From NCBI RefSeq assembly GCF_009664085.1, contig NZ_CP039268.1, positions 419,501 to 483,500 of the forward strand: a DNA stretch of 64,000 bases, written 5' to 3'. A program made the position numbers and the translations under genes. The notes below the pieces were generated by a model. The model was not told the origin of the DNA. It made no database searches and worked only from the letters and a program-made list of their open reading frames with translations. Source of the DNA: Thermochromatium tepidum ATCC 43061 (GTDB lineage: Bacteria > Pseudomonadota > Gammaproteobacteria > Chromatiales > Chromatiaceae). Each line of letters begins with the position of its first letter. Within the stretch, counting starts at the first letter, position 1. This document shows, one piece after another, positions 38,484-51,298 of the stretch.

Positions 38484-41138
38484 TCAAACGTTGACGGGAT
38501 TGGGCTTGTCCGGATCGATATGGTAGCGGGCGATGGCGTCCGTCACCATTGATATTGGAACCGTCCCCTCGTCGGCGAGCGCCTTGAGCGCGGCGAGCGC
38601 GATCTGATGGCGATCGACCTCGAAGAACCTCCTGAGCTGACGGCGCAGGTCACTGCGACCGAAGCCATCGGTCCCCAGGGTCACATAGCGACGCGGTACA
38701 TAGGGCCGGATCTGGTCGGCTTGGAGCCGGATGTAATCGGTGGCGGCGACGATGGGGCCATGCGTGGCACCGAGCTGGGATTCGACCCAGGTGCGGCGCG
38801 GCGGCTGATCCGGATGGAGCCGATTCCAGCGCTCGATCTCGATGCCCTCGCGGCGCAGCTCGTTGAAGCTGGTGACGCTCCAGACGGTCGCCCCAACGCC
38901 GAAGTCCTGCTCCAGAAGCTCAGCCGCGGCCAGGGCCTCGCGCAGGATGGCGCCCGAGCCGAGCAATTGCACCTGGTATTTGGCATCGCTGGCCTGCCGC
39001 ACTGGATACAGCCCCCTGAGGATCCCTTCTCTGCACCCCTCGGGCATCGGCGGCTGGACGTAGTTCTCGTTCATTGCGGTGATGTAATAGAAGACGTCCT
39101 CCTTGTCCTGATACATCCGACGCAGACCATCCTGGATGATCACCGCCAGCTCATAGGCATAGGCCGGGTCATAGGCTACGCAGTTGGGGATGGTCGAGGC
39201 CACTACCAGGCTGTGACCGTCTTGATGTTGGAGTCCCTCGCCGGCGAGGGTGGTGCGCCCGGCAGTCCCGCCGATCAGGAAGCCGCGTGCGCGCATGTCA
39301 CCCGCCGCCCAGGCCAGATCGCCGATGCGCTGGAAGCCGAACATCGAGTAGAAGATATAAAAGGGGATCATGCTCTGGCCATGGTTGGCGTAGGCCGTGG
39401 CCGCCGCGATCCAGGACGACATGGCCCCGGCCTCGTTGATGCCCTCTTGCAGGATCTGGCCCTTCTTGTCCTCGCGGTAATACATGACCTGATCGGAGTC
39501 AACCGGCTCATAGAGCTGACCCTGAGAGGCATAGATCCCGAGCTGGCGGAACATGCCCTCCATGCCGAAGGTGCGCGCCTCGTCCGGGACGATGGGCACC
39601 ACCAACCGACCGATCTGCTTGTCGCGCACCAAGAGCGTGAGCAACCGCACGAAGGCCATGGTGGTCGACAGCTCCTTGTCGCCGCTGCCGTCGAGCAGCG
39701 ACTGGAAGGCATCGAGCCCTGGTACCTGGAGTGGCGCCGCCTGGTCGCGACGCGCCGGCAAAAATCCGCCGAGCTGTTCGCGCCGGGCATGCATGTACCT
39801 GACCTCCTCACTGTCGGGCGCCGGCTTGTAAAAGGGCGTGGCATTGAGCTGGTCGTCCGAGATCGGGATGTTGAAACGGTCGCGAAAGGCGCGCAGCGCG
39901 CTCTCGCCCATCTTCTTCTGCGAGTGGGTGATGTTCATGCCCTCTCCGGCCACCCCCATCCCGTAGCCCTTGACCGTCTTGGCCAGGATCACGGTCGGCT
40001 GGCCGGTGCAGCGCACGGCGGCAGCATAGGCATTAAAGATCTTGATCGGGTCATGACCGCCGCGATTGAGTCGCCAGATGTCCTCGTCGGTCATGTTGGC
40101 GACCATGGCCTTGAGCTCGGGATATTTGCCGAAGAAGTGTTGGCGGGTGTAGGCCCCGCCCTTGGCCTTGTAGGCCTGATAGTCGCCATCCACGCACTCT
40201 TCCATGCGCTTGAGCAGCAGACCCTGCTTGTCGCGCGCAAACAGCGGATCCCAGTAGCGCCCCCAGATGACCTTGATGACGTTCCAACCCGCGCCGCGGA
40301 ACACGGCCTCTAGCTCCTGGATGATCTTGCCATTGCCGCGCACCGGTCCGTCGAGGCGTTGCAGATTGCAGTTGACGACGAAGATCAGGTTGTCGAGCCG
40401 CTCGCGCGCCGCCAGCGAGATCGCGCCCAGGGATTCCGGTTCGTCCATCTCGCCGTCGCCGAGAAAGGCCCAGACCCTGCGTCCGCTGGTATCGAGCAGC
40501 CCGCGATCGTGCAGATAGCGCATGAAGCGTGCCTGATAGATGGCCATCAGCGGCCCGAGCCCCATGGAGACCGTCGGGAACTGCCAGAAACCCGGCATCA
40601 GCCAGGGGTGCGGATAGGACGACAACCCGTTGCCATCGACCTCCTGCCGGAAATTGTAGAGCTCATCCTCGCTGATCCGGCCCTCGAGGAAGGCGCGGGC
40701 ATAGATGCCAGGGGCGGTGTGACCCTGGAAGAACACCAGGTCCCCGCCGTGATCCTGGGTGCGGGCGTGCAGGAAGTGGTTATAGGCCACATCGATCAGG
40801 GTCGCCGAAGAGGCAAAGCTTGAGATGTGTCCACCGAGTTCGGTCGAGAGCTGATTGGCCTGGACCACCATGGCCATGGCGTTCCAGCGCACCAGCGAGC
40901 GTATACGCCGCTCTAGGGCGAGATCGCCCGGATAGGGCTTCTCGGCCTGGACCGGGATGGTGTTCAGATAGGCGGTGTTGGCGCTATAGGGCAGATAGGC
41001 GCCCGAGCGGCGGGCCTTGTCGATCAGGCGCTCGAGCAGGAAATGGGCGCGCTCGACGCCCTCGTTCTCCAGCACGGTCTCGAGCGAGTCGAGCCATTCC
41101 TGAGTCTCTTGCGGATCGATATCGGGCTTGTGGGTCAT
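38484..41138 (-). CDS. aceE: Pyruvate dehydrogenase E1, homodimeric type
   Basis: AceE decarboxylates pyruvate with thiamine diphosphate. From ATG 41138 it has 884 residues, matching E. coli AceE (887). Motifs: [20 protein letters not shown], the ThDP site [14 protein letters not shown] followed by [14 protein letters not shown], and [12 protein letters not shown]. An in-frame upstream ATG would add 17 non-conserved residues. It heads the operon aceE-aceF-lpd. Confidence 0.97.
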   Translation of the reverse strand: MTHKPDIDPQETQEWLDSLETVLENEGVERAHFLLERLIDKARRSGAYLPYSANTAYLNTIPVQAEKPYPGDLALERRIRSLVRWNAMAMVVQANQLSTELGGHISSFASSATLIDVAYNHFLHARTQDHGGDLVFFQGHTAPGIYARAFLEGRISEDELYNFRQEVDGNGLSSYPHPWLMPGFWQFPTVSMGLGPLMAIYQARFMRYLHDRGLLDTSGRRVWAFLGDGEMDEPESLGAISLAARERLDNLIFVVNCNLQRLDGPVRGNGKIIQELEAVFRGAGWNVIKVIWGRYWDPLFARDKQGLLLKRMEECVDGDYQAYKAKGGAYTRQHFFGKYPELKAMVANMTDEDIWRLNRGGHDPIKIFNAYAAAVRCTGQPTVILAKTVKGYGMGVAGEGMNITHSQKKMGESALRAFRDRFNIPISDDQLNATPFYKPAPDSEEVRYMHARREQLGGFLPARRDQAAPLQVPGLDAFQSLLDGSGDKELSTTMAFVRLLTLLVRDKQIGRLVVPIVPDEARTFGMEGMFRQLGIYASQGQLYEPVDSDQVMYYREDKKGQILQEGINEAGAMSSWIAAATAYANHGQSMIPFYIFYSMFGFQRIGDLAWAAGDMRARGFLIGGTAGRTTLAGEGLQHQDGHSLVVASTIPNCVAYDPAYAYELAVIIQDGLRRMYQDKEDVFYYITAMNENYVQPPMPEGCREGILRGLYPVRQASDAKYQVQLLGSGAILREALAAAELLEQDFGVGATVWSVTSFNELRREGIEIERWNRLHPDQPPRRTWVESQLGATHGPIVAATDYIRLQADQIRPYVPRRYVTLGTDGFGRSDLRRQLRRFFEVDRHQIALAALKALADEGTVPISMVTDAIARYHIDPDKPNPVNV

Positions 41139-41323
41139 CAGTGGCTTCCAGGGAAGATTCGAGACAGTGTCCGACACGGACAAGGCCATCAGTATAACTG
41201 GATCGGCGGTTATTAAATACTGAGGATTCGATTTAGCAATGCAGTCATTAGGGCTTAAACGGCCTACAAATCGAGACCATCCACTGTGATCGCCGGGGAT
41301 CTTCGCCGCATCGGTAAGGATCT

Positions 41324-43511
<2,188 letters not shown>

Positions 43512-43512
43512 G

Positions 43513-45060
43513 GTAACTGTTCAGGTTCCCCATAAAAGAGTCTCTGATCCGGGTTTAAGAACGGGAAGGACAGCTGACAATAAGCGGCATGGAAAGACTG
43601 CCCGATCTTGCTGGCCTGACGCACGCGGAGAAAGACGCACTCATTCATGCGCTGTGGGATTGGGTCACCGCGTTGCGCCAGGAAGTCGTCCGGCTGACAG
43701 CGGAAGTGACCCGGCTGCAGGGGGAAGTCGCCCATCTGCGCGGGCAGATGGCGAAGAACAGCCGCAACTCGAGCATTCCATCCTCGGCCGAAGGCTTGAA
43801 GAAGACGAAGTCGATGCGCAAGCAGGGAAGCCGACCGCCTGGCGGTCAGCCGGGTCATTCCGGTTCGACGCTCAAGCAAGTGGCGCAGCCCGATCACGTG
43901 GTGGATCATCCACTGCCCGAGGTATGCGACGTCTGCGGCGAATCGCTCACGGGGCAGGCCACGACCGAAATCCGCCAGGTCTTCGATCTGCCGCCGGTGA
44001 CAATGGAAGTGACCGAGCACCGGATTCACGCGCTGCGCTGCACCTGCGGCAAACTGCACCGCAGCGAATTCCCGCCCGAGGTCACGGCCCCGGTTCAATA
44101 TGGCCCCGGCGTCAAGGCGCAGGCGGTCTATCTGACGCAGCACCACATGCTGCCCGTGGCGCGCACCGCCAACGTCCTTGCAGACCTGTATGGTGTGCCG
44201 ATCTCGACCGGCACGGTTCAGGCCATGATCGGGGAGGCGAGTGAGCGGTTGGCTCCGACGGTCGCGCGGATCGCGGATGCGGTCGCTCAGGCGGATGTCG
44301 CGGGCGCCGACGAGTCTGGCTTTCGCGTGGCAGGCAAGCTCAACTGGCTGCACACCGCGGTGACCGACACCCTGACCTGGCTGGGTCTGCATGCCAAGCG
44401 CGGCAAGGCGGCGTTTGAGGACTTCGGTCTGCTGTATCGGCTCAAGGGAACGCTGGTTCATGACGGCTGGGCCTCGTATCGGGAACTGACCTGCACCCAT
44501 GCGCTGTGCAACGCCCATCATCTGCGTGAATTGACCTTCGTCCATGAGGAATGCGGACAAGCGTGGGCCAAGCGCATGATCGATTTGTTGGTCTCTGCCC
44601 ACCATGAAACGGTGGCCGCCCATGGCCAGCCGCTGACGGCTCTGCGCATCCAGGCGATCCGCACTCACTACGAGGCGATCCTTGCTGAAGCGGCCGCCGC
44701 CAATCCAGAGAAACCCGCCAGCGGCAGACGCGGGCGCACGGCGCAAAGCGTGCCGTTCAATCTCTACCGACGATTGCGTGATCATGCCGACGATGTCCTG
44801 CGCTTCACGACCGATCCACGCGTTCCGTTCAGTAACAACCTTGCCGAACAAGCGATCCGCATGCCCAAGGTCAAGCACAAGATCGCCGGTTGCTTCCGCA
44901 CCACCGAAGGCGCACAGGCCTTCTGCATCATCCGCTCCTACCTCGCCACCCTGCAGAAGCAGCACTTCGACCTCTTCCAATCCCTCATCCAAGTGTTCAA
45001 GGGCAACACCCCTCAGCCAAATTTCTCGGGGTAGCTTCCCCGGGGCACCTGAACAGTTAC
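43513..45060 (+). mobile_element. IS66-family insertion sequence, 1548 bp, single-gene type
   Basis: The terminal inverted repeats GTAACTGTTCAGGT(T/G)CCCC and an 8-bp duplication (GTCTCATG) define both ends exactly. It carries one transposase gene and no tnpA/tnpB accessory genes, as in the compact ISBst12-like subgroup. Perfect duplication and an intact gene suggest a recent insertion. Confidence 0.93.
43589..45034 (+). CDS. IS66-family transposase
   Basis: The 481 residues include an N-terminal leucine-zipper-like coiled coil (residues 20-55), the segment KNSRNSSIPSS, a zinc-finger region CDVCGESL / LRCTCGK, and the DDE domain: Asp in GADESGFRVAGKLNWLH, Asp in VHDGWASYREL and Glu in FSNNLAEQAIRMPKVK. 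All three catalytic positions are present, so the element is probably active. It reads opposite to surA and pdxA. Confidence 0.94.
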   Translation: MERLPDLAGLTHAEKDALIHALWDWVTALRQEVVRLTAEVTRLQGEVAHLRGQMAKNSRNSSIPSSAEGLKKTKSMRKQGSRPPGGQPGHSGSTLKQVAQPDHVVDHPLPEVCDVCGESLTGQATTEIRQVFDLPPVTMEVTEHRIHALRCTCGKLHRSEFPPEVTAPVQYGPGVKAQAVYLTQHHMLPVARTANVLADLYGVPISTGTVQAMIGEASERLAPTVARIADAVAQADVAGADESGFRVAGKLNWLHTAVTDTLTWLGLHAKRGKAAFEDFGLLYRLKGTLVHDGWASYRELTCTHALCNAHHLRELTFVHEECGQAWAKRMIDLLVSAHHETVAAHGQPLTALRIQAIRTHYEAILAEAAAANPEKPASGRRGRTAQSVPFNLYRRLRDHADDVLRFTTDPRVPFSNNLAEQAIRMPKVKHKIAGCFRTTEGAQAFCIIRSYLATLQKQHFDLFQSLIQVFKGNTPQPNFSG

Positions 45061-45068
45061 GTCTCATG
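45061..45068 (+). repeat. 8-bp target site duplication of the IS66 element, right copy
   Basis: GTCTCATG; its TCA at 45064-45066 is the surA stop codon TGA on the minus strand. Confidence 0.9.
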
Positions 45069-46374
45069 TTTCCTGATCGAGCCGGATCTCGACATAGGCC
45101 TCGTCGCGCAACTGACGCAACCACTCCTCGGTCGCCTCCTCGGCCTTGCGTCGCTGGAGCGCCTCGCGCGCCTTGATGCGCAACAAATCTTCGCTACTAC
45201 TCTGTTGGCGCCGCTCCTCGACCTGCAGGATGTGCCAGCCGAAGGGGCTTTTGAAGGGTTCGCTGATCGCCCCGACCTCCAGGGCGTTCATCTGCGCCTC
45301 GAACTCGGGCACTGTTTTGCCCGGCTCGACCCAGCCTAGATCGCCGCCCTTGAGCGCCGAGCCCGTGTCATCCGAGTTGGCCCGTGCCAGGGCGGCGAAA
45401 TCCTCACCGTTCAGGATACGCTCGCGCAGCTGCAGTAGACGCCGGCGTGCCTCGTCATCTGAGACGAGCTCATTGGTGCGAACCAGGATATGCCGCGCAT
45501 GGGTCTGGGTGATGTCCTTGGGTGTGGCGGTCTTGATCCCGCTCAGACGGATGATATGGAACCCGCTCGGGCTGCGTATTGGGTCGCTGATCTCGCCCTC
45601 GGCCAGGGTTCGGGCCAGATCCGCCGCCAGGCTCGGCACGGCCCCCATCTCGAACCAGCCTAGATCGCCGCCCTCCAGGGCGTTGCTTCCATCCGACTCG
45701 CGCGCGGCGACGGCGGCGAAATCGGCCCCGGCGCGCAGACGCGCCACCAACCCCTTGGCCTTGTCCTCGGCGCGCTTGACCTGCTCCGGGGTCGGGTTGT
45801 CGGGCAGGGCCACCAGAATGTGCTGTAAGCGGACCTGCTCGCGCTCGATCAGCCGTCCAGACTCGCGCGCCAGGAAACGATCGATCTCAGGTTCGGTGAC
45901 CTGGATCTTACGGATCACCTCCTGTGCCTGCAGGCGGCTGGTCAGGATCTGCATCCGTGTGTCCTCGCGAAAGTCTTCGAAGCGGATGCCGCCGGCCTCC
46001 AGGGTCGACTTGAGCTCGTCGAGCGTCAGATTGTTGCGGGCCGCAATCCCCTGGATCGCCTCTTCCAGGGTCGCCTCGTCGACCTTGATTCCGAGCTGTT
46101 TGGCGCGCTGCTGCTGCAAATGCTTGAGGATGAGCCGATCGAGCACCTGCTTGCGCAACTGTTCCGGAGGCGGCACCTCCGTCCCGCGCTGGTTGAGCTG
46201 CGGGACCACCAGGGCGATCTCGCGTTCCAGCTCGCTTCGCACCACCACGTCGTCGTTGACCACCGCGACGATGGCATCCAGGGCCTGGGCCGACACAGGC
46301 GAAGGTCCCATTCCGAGCGCCAACGCGAGTCCCAAAAGCCCCACCAGTGTGCCTCTATTCGGACTGATAGCCAT
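45064..46374 (-). CDS. surA: Periplasmic chaperone / peptidyl-prolyl isomerase SurA
   Basis: SurA escorts outer-membrane proteins, LptD in particular, to BAM. The 436-residue precursor has a signal peptide (GTLVGLLGLALALGMGPSPVSA), an N-terminal chaperone domain (VAVVNDDVVVRSELEREI) and two parvulin domains (each with a GGDLGW motif and an FHII/WHIL strand). ATG 46374 follows GAGG and overlaps the end of lptD by 20 bases. Its stop codon was kept through the IS66 target duplication. Confidence 0.96.
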   Translation of the reverse strand: MAISPNRGTLVGLLGLALALGMGPSPVSAQALDAIVAVVNDDVVVRSELEREIALVVPQLNQRGTEVPPPEQLRKQVLDRLILKHLQQQRAKQLGIKVDEATLEEAIQGIAARNNLTLDELKSTLEAGGIRFEDFREDTRMQILTSRLQAQEVIRKIQVTEPEIDRFLARESGRLIEREQVRLQHILVALPDNPTPEQVKRAEDKAKGLVARLRAGADFAAVAARESDGSNALEGGDLGWFEMGAVPSLAADLARTLAEGEISDPIRSPSGFHIIRLSGIKTATPKDITQTHARHILVRTNELVSDDEARRRLLQLRERILNGEDFAALARANSDDTGSALKGGDLGWVEPGKTVPEFEAQMNALEVGAISEPFKSPFGWHILQVEERRQQSSSEDLLRIKAREALQRRKAEEATEEWLRQLRDEAYVEIRLDQET

Positions 46375-48883
46375 AGATTCCTCGTTGCAGAACCTTATCG
46401 ATCGAATTGCCGAAGGAGCCGAGACCGGCCAGCTCCAGTTGCAGCATGACACTGGTGCTCGCCGGCTGGTCGGCGTCGCGCTTGAGATGCTGACCCAGTA
46501 CGCGCAGTCGCCAGCAACACTGGCCGAACTCAAGCCCGGCGAAGGCCTCGACCGTCTCGTCGTTGAGCAGTGAGTAAAGCCAGCGTCCGACCACCCGCAC
46601 CCCTGGGCCGATGGGCATCTGGAACGCGAGGTCTGCGTCCTCGTATTTCTCCGACGCCTGGCTGCCGAGATTGTAGCGGTAGGCGAGATTGATCAGGCGT
46701 TCGCGGTCGGGGGCATAGCGCAGCTGGAGGATCTGCTTTTCCCAGGCGTTCCCTTCATCATGTGGATTCCATTGCAGCCCCAGCTGAGCACTCCAGTCCT
46801 TGTACAGTCGTGCCGCCAGTTCGCCCGCCAGGGACGAGCTCACATCGTCCTGTGAGACCGTGCCGTTGAGCTGGACCCGACGCGCGTCGAGGTAATGGAT
46901 CTGGCCGAGACTGGCGCGTAGGAGCTCGTCGCCATCGCGGTTGGCGATGGTGCGTGAGGTCAGACCCAGTGTGAGACGGTTCTCGTCGCTGATGCGGTCG
47001 TAGCCGGTGAAGCGGTTGGGGCGAAATAGACTCGCGAAGCTGAAATCGAGCGCCGTGGTGTCGAAGCGCGGATTGTCGGACTGATCGGCGTAAGTGGTAA
47101 AGACGTAATAGAGCCGGGGTTCGAGTGTCTGCAAGGTCTGGTGCCCGAACCAGTCGGACTCGCGCTCGAAGATCAGCTTGCCGTCGAGATCCAGGCTCGG
47201 GATCAGATGGCTCGGCTGAGGGTCGGCGCTCTCCACCTGATCGATGAGGTCGTATTGGGTGTAATAGAGCCGAGCACGCGGGATGAAATGCCCAAAGCCG
47301 CGCCGCAGCGGCCAACGCAGTGCAGGGATGGCGACCAGTCGACTGCCATGGACGGCTGAGTCGTGGTCGAAATAGTCATACCGCGCCTCGAAGTCGTATT
47401 CCAGTCCAGCAAAGAGTGTGTTGGGCGAGACATTCAATTCGATGTGCGGGAGCTGTCCATAGGGACGGTTGGCCGGCGCGATGCTGGTGTCAACCGTTTG
47501 GAACTGCTGCAAGCGCCCCAGCGCCCACCAGCCGTCGCCGCTGTAGCGGACATCCGCGCGCTGACTGAGGTTGCGCACACTCGTCACATCGAGCCGGTTG
47601 CCGAAATCGACCAGATAGCGGTCGTCGGAGACCGAGGCATAGTCGATCGCGCTCGACCAGCGCGTGCCGATCCAGGCGGACTGGGTGACATGCAAGGCCC
47701 CGCGCACCCCCTCGTCTTCGTTCTTCCAATCGCTCGGCAGGAGCTCACCATCGAGTTCGAGGCGCTGCCAGGGCGAGAGATGGCGGAACTCGGCCCCGAG
47801 CATCAGACCGCGCGTGCTCATCAGACGCGGCGTCAGGGTGGCGTCCATGTTGGGCGCGATGTTCCAGTAATAGGGAATACTGAGGTCGAATCCAGTCTCC
47901 TCAGAGGTGCCGATGGTCGGGATCAGAAAACCGCTGCGCCGGCGTCCATCGATCGGGAAGGCCAGATAGGGCGTGTAGAGCACCGGTACGTCCCAGAGAC
48001 TCAGGCGCGCCTGACGCGCCACACCCAGCCCAGTGCCCTGGTCCAGTTCCAGATCACGCGCGCGCAGTGTCCAGGCCGAATTTCCGGGCGGGCAGGTGGT
48101 ATAGAGCACATCGCGATAACGGCTGCGCTTGGCGTCGAGCAGCCAGGCCTCGTCGGCGGCGCCACGCAGATTGGCCTGGCCGTGCATCCGGTAGCCGGCC
48201 CGTTCCAGGTGTCCGTGCTCGGTCTCCAGGTTGTAGTCGGCGCGCTCGCCGATGATCCGCAGCCCTGGAGAGTCCAGCTCGATGCCGCCGGTAGCAGCGA
48301 CGTCCCCGGTCCTTCGGTCGTAGCGCGAGCGGTCCGCGTACAGTCGGTATGCCTCCTGGACGATCTCGACCTCGCCCTGCAGCTGGATCAGGTTGCGCTC
48401 ACGGTCGTAATCGACCAGATCGGCCGTGATCTCGATCGGGAGGCGGCGTGACTCCTGGGTCGGGAGAGACGGTGCGATCCGCGTGACGCCAGGCGCAGGT
48501 CCGCAGTACGTCCAATCGAGATCCAGGTGCAGACGAGGGTCATCGGCGCGCTGTTCAACCGGGATGGCGTCCATCCGTACCTCTGGAGTCTCGTCCGGTG
48601 GGGCGAGTGTGACACCCTGGGCCTCCTGCACTTCCAGGGTCGCGAGCGTCGCGTCAGGCGCGGATGGACGGCTGGCGGTCAGGGGCGACGCAACCCTGGG
48701 TGTGCGCTCCGGCGTGGTGGGTGTGAAGCCGGTTCGGGGCGCAGCGTCCGGGCCCGCGCTCGCCGGATTGGAGAGACCGGAATCCTGGCTGGGTTCGGTC
48801 GCCCCGAGTACGGACGGGGCGACCGCGAGCACGAGCAGCGCGATCGCGCATGCGCGCTGTTTGGAATCGGCCTGAATCGGCAT
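46355..48883 (-). CDS. lptD: LPS assembly outer membrane protein LptD
   Basis: LptD, with LptE, inserts lipopolysaccharide in the outer leaflet. From ATG 48883 the precursor has 842 residues with a signal peptide (residues ~8-30), a Pro/Ser/Thr-rich stretch, the OstA-type jellyroll (LIQLQGEVEIVQEAYRLYAD) and a long C-terminal barrel (LFAGLEYDFEARYDYF). Cys residues are placed at CGPAPG near the N-terminus and CCWRL near the C-terminus, fitting the disulfide pattern of LptD. It heads lptD-surA(-pdxA). Confidence 0.95.
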   Translation of the reverse strand: MPIQADSKQRACAIALLVLAVAPSVLGATEPSQDSGLSNPASAGPDAAPRTGFTPTTPERTPRVASPLTASRPSAPDATLATLEVQEAQGVTLAPPDETPEVRMDAIPVEQRADDPRLHLDLDWTYCGPAPGVTRIAPSLPTQESRRLPIEITADLVDYDRERNLIQLQGEVEIVQEAYRLYADRSRYDRRTGDVAATGGIELDSPGLRIIGERADYNLETEHGHLERAGYRMHGQANLRGAADEAWLLDAKRSRYRDVLYTTCPPGNSAWTLRARDLELDQGTGLGVARQARLSLWDVPVLYTPYLAFPIDGRRRSGFLIPTIGTSEETGFDLSIPYYWNIAPNMDATLTPRLMSTRGLMLGAEFRHLSPWQRLELDGELLPSDWKNEDEGVRGALHVTQSAWIGTRWSSAIDYASVSDDRYLVDFGNRLDVTSVRNLSQRADVRYSGDGWWALGRLQQFQTVDTSIAPANRPYGQLPHIELNVSPNTLFAGLEYDFEARYDYFDHDSAVHGSRLVAIPALRWPLRRGFGHFIPRARLYYTQYDLIDQVESADPQPSHLIPSLDLDGKLIFERESDWFGHQTLQTLEPRLYYVFTTYADQSDNPRFDTTALDFSFASLFRPNRFTGYDRISDENRLTLGLTSRTIANRDGDELLRASLGQIHYLDARRVQLNGTVSQDDVSSSLAGELAARLYKDWSAQLGLQWNPHDEGNAWEKQILQLRYAPDRERLINLAYRYNLGSQASEKYEDADLAFQMPIGPGVRVVGRWLYSLLNDETVEAFAGLEFGQCCWRLRVLGQHLKRDADQPASTSVMLQLELAGLGSFGNSIDKVLQRGIYGYQSE

Positions 48884-49032
48884 GAGGGGCGTGATGGGGG
48901 TGTGATCGAATGAGTGGACGCTGGGACCTTGGACCTGTAACCATGTCACATCCGGGGCGCGCCATCAATTGCCGATGATGGCGTCGAGGTGCGCGGCTCC
49001 TGGTTCGACGATGTTTTGACCCCTTGGAGTGA

Positions 49033-50043
49033 ATGGCTGTGTTGGATCGAACTGCCGTCCTGCGTTCCTGGTTGAGCGAGGTCTTGGGATCGGAAGACTT
49101 CGAGCTGAGCCCGGCCTCCTCGGATGCGAGCTTTCGCCGCTATTGGCGCGTGCGGCGCGCGGGCGAGACCTGGATCGCCATGGACGCCCCGCCCGAGTTC
49201 GAGGACTGCGGACGCTATGCCGATCTGGCCCGGCGCTTCCGTGCCTGTGGACTCAATACACCCGAGATCTACACCGAGGCGCGCGAGCTGGGATTTCTGC
49301 TGATCTCTGACTTCGGCGATCGGGTCTATCTCAGCGAGCTGACCGACCACAGCGTCGATCGGCTCTATGGCGATGCGCTCGCGGCACTCGAGATCCTCCA
49401 GACGCGGGTCCCGCATGCCGGACTACCGATCTATGATGCCGACCTGCTTGCGCGCGAACTCGGGCTGTTTCGCGACTGGCTGGTCCAGGGTCTCCTGGGG
49501 CAGGTGCTCGGGTCTCCCGAGCTAAAGCGGCTTGAGCGCGTCGAGTCCATCCTGATCGCCAACGCGCTTGAACAGCCCCAGGTCTGTGTCCATCGTGATT
49601 ATCACTCGCGCAATCTGATGCTGACTGAGCACGACAACCCGGGCGTGCTCGATTTCCAGGACGCCCTGGTCGGCCCCATCACCTATGACCTGGTCTCGCT
49701 GCTGCGCGACTGCTACATCGCCTGGCCCCAGGCGCGCGTCCAGGGTTGGGTCGATGTCTATCTCGAACGGGCCATCGCTATCGGTCTGCTCAGCGCCGCC
49801 GACAGCGCGCGTTTTGGGCGTTGGTTCGACCTCATGGGGATGCAGCGCCATCTCAAGGCCAGCGGGATCTTCGCCCGGCTGAGCCTGCGCGACGGCAAGC
49901 ACGGCTATCTGGCCGACATCCCACGCACCCTGGGCTATGTGCGCGCGGTGGCCGCCCGTTACCCCGAGCTGAGCGCGCTGGGTGACTGGCTGGAGGCCGA
50001 GGTCGCGCCCGCGCTGGAACGACGCCTGGCCCTGGGTGCCTGA
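49033..50043 (+). CDS. amgK: N-acetylmuramate/N-acetylglucosamine kinase AmgK (aminoglycoside phosphotransferase fold)
   Basis: AmgK phosphorylates the anomeric hydroxyl of MurNAc or GlcNAc in the cell-wall recycling route that bypasses de novo UDP-MurNAc. The 336 residues have the kinase motifs VCVHRDYHSRNLMLTE and GVLDFQDALVGPITYDL. It is divergent from lptD, the same place as in Pseudomonas. There the nucleotidyltransferase murU follows; here no murU is next to it. Confidence 0.88.
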   Translation: MAVLDRTAVLRSWLSEVLGSEDFELSPASSDASFRRYWRVRRAGETWIAMDAPPEFEDCGRYADLARRFRACGLNTPEIYTEARELGFLLISDFGDRVYLSELTDHSVDRLYGDALAALEILQTRVPHAGLPIYDADLLARELGLFRDWLVQGLLGQVLGSPELKRLERVESILIANALEQPQVCVHRDYHSRNLMLTEHDNPGVLDFQDALVGPITYDLVSLLRDCYIAWPQARVQGWVDVYLERAIAIGLLSAADSARFGRWFDLMGMQRHLKASGIFARLSLRDGKHGYLADIPRTLGYVRAVAARYPELSALGDWLEAEVAPALERRLALGA

Positions 50044-50120
50044 AGGTGCACCCCGATCCCGGGCACTGAAGGGGGCGGCCCGCCCTGGGCACCTGGAGGC
50101 GCGTCGCCGACCCGCAGGGC

Positions 50121-51044
50121 TCAAGGCTGGCGGGCCGTGCCCTCGCCATTGGCCGGGGGGTCAAAGAGATCGGCGAGTCCCTCCAGCTCGTCTCGGGCGC
50201 GCGCCTCCTCGATCTCTTCCGGACTCAGTGGAGGCTCGGATCCCTTATCGGGCGTGGCCGGCGCCGGCTCCAGCTCGCCGACCGCCTCTTTTGCCAGCGC
50301 CTCCAGCATGGCGTCGATGTCGTTCGGATCAAGCGCGTCCTCGATCGATGCGGTGGGCTTGATCTCATCATCCGGCGGACCCGGACGGGGTGGTTCTTTC
50401 AGTTCAGTGTCTACGGCCGGCTGGACATCGAAATCGTCTGCGTCTATGTCGAGCGCTTTGACCTCCATGTCCTCGCCCGACCTCTCATCCGGCGTCTGGG
50501 CGCGGCGATCGGGTTCGGGGGGCGAGTCATCGGTCTGCTGCTCGATCTTCTTGAAGGCCGCCATGTACTCCTGCATGAGCTGTTCCAGCGTCTCCTTGGT
50601 GTGCTCCAGTTCGACCGCGAGCTGGGCCTTTTCGGTCTCCAGGTGCGAGACCTCGCTCGCGCTGATCATGCCTACAGGTGTGATCTCAGCCCAGGGTTTG
50701 ACCACCTTGGACAGTTCCGCCGGAATCTCCTTGAGTCTGGCCCCGTCGCGATTGAGATAGAGGTTCAGCATCATGTTGTAGAAGGCGCGCTCGCGCGCCA
50801 GATATTCCTCCACCTTGGCGGCCAGTTCCTCGCCCTCCAGGCGATAGGTGGTCTCAAACAGCCGGGTGAGGGCCTCCCGGTGCGAGACCTCCCTGGCCTC
50901 GAGATGCTCCATCACCGCCCCGGCATGCGCCGCGTCGGCGCGATCCTGGTGGCGTTGCCATCTCAACATCCAGAACAGGATGCCCCAGGCAAGCAGGGCG
51001 AACTCGGCGGCCAGGATCAGGGCGGCTAGTTGCACCGTGTTCAT
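50121..51044 (-). CDS. Membrane-anchored coiled-coil protein, function unknown
   Basis: The 307 residues begin with one membrane helix (about 5-27), followed by a long helical part with heptads (residues ~125-170, SHLETEKAQLAVELEHTKET), then a Pro/Asp/Glu-rich disordered tail with DPNDIDAMLEALAKEA, which resembles the short NDIDxLLxx motifs of switch or signalling partners. It is the last gene of a row after the response regulator, kinase and VWA protein, separated from the VWA gene only by repeat copy C, which provides its GGAGGG and abuts its ATG. I do not recognise a family. Confidence 0.7.
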   Translation of the reverse strand: MNTVQLAALILAAEFALLAWGILFWMLRWQRHQDRADAAHAGAVMEHLEAREVSHREALTRLFETTYRLEGEELAAKVEEYLARERAFYNMMLNLYLNRDGARLKEIPAELSKVVKPWAEITPVGMISASEVSHLETEKAQLAVELEHTKETLEQLMQEYMAAFKKIEQQTDDSPPEPDRRAQTPDERSGEDMEVKALDIDADDFDVQPAVDTELKEPPRPGPPDDEIKPTASIEDALDPNDIDAMLEALAKEAVGELEPAPATPDKGSEPPLSPEEIEEARARDELEGLADLFDPPANGEGTARQP

Positions 51045-51053
51045 AGACCCTCC
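51042..51053 (-). promoter_or_regulatory. Ribosome-binding site supplied by repeat copy C
   Basis: On the minus strand GGAGGG (51053-51048), TCT, then ATG (51044-51042) of the coiled-coil gene, the same arrangement as at ppx. Confidence 0.6.
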
Positions 51054-51298
51054 GCAAGGAAACCAGCGACTTGAGTCGCGGGAGGAATGGCGGGTGCGCG
51101 AAGCGCACCATGTGGTGTATAATACAGTGTGGTCTCCGGGCGCACGCCGACTGTAACGCCAGTCGAAACCTTGCCCGGATTGGCAGCGGGGCCCCGCTGC
51201 CAAGGGCGGCTGTAAACACGCCCAATGTTGGGGATGTGGTCAACCATGTTTGCTGCGTCTCACAATAAAGCCTTCGACTTCAGTCGAGGGTTGTTTAC
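51045..51298 (+). repeat. 254-bp IS605-derived miniature element, copy C
   Basis: This copy is opposite in orientation to A and B. The tnpB remnant reads on the plus strand to 51268, with the 12+12-base palindrome at 51180-51203 and the hairpin GGTGCGC/GCGCACC near 51094. It lies exactly between the VWA gene and the coiled-coil gene. Its terminal GTAAAC gives the VWA gene its TAA stop; its other end gives the next gene its Shine-Dalgarno. Removing the 254 bases rebuilds GCATGAAC, a four-base ATGA stop/start overlap with the same VWA C-terminus. Confidence 0.85.

Noticed and set aside
38607-40313. Long open frame antisense to aceE (568 codons)
   Set aside because: The opposite strand encodes AceE over its full length with all motifs; long antisense frames are expected at this GC content and codon use.
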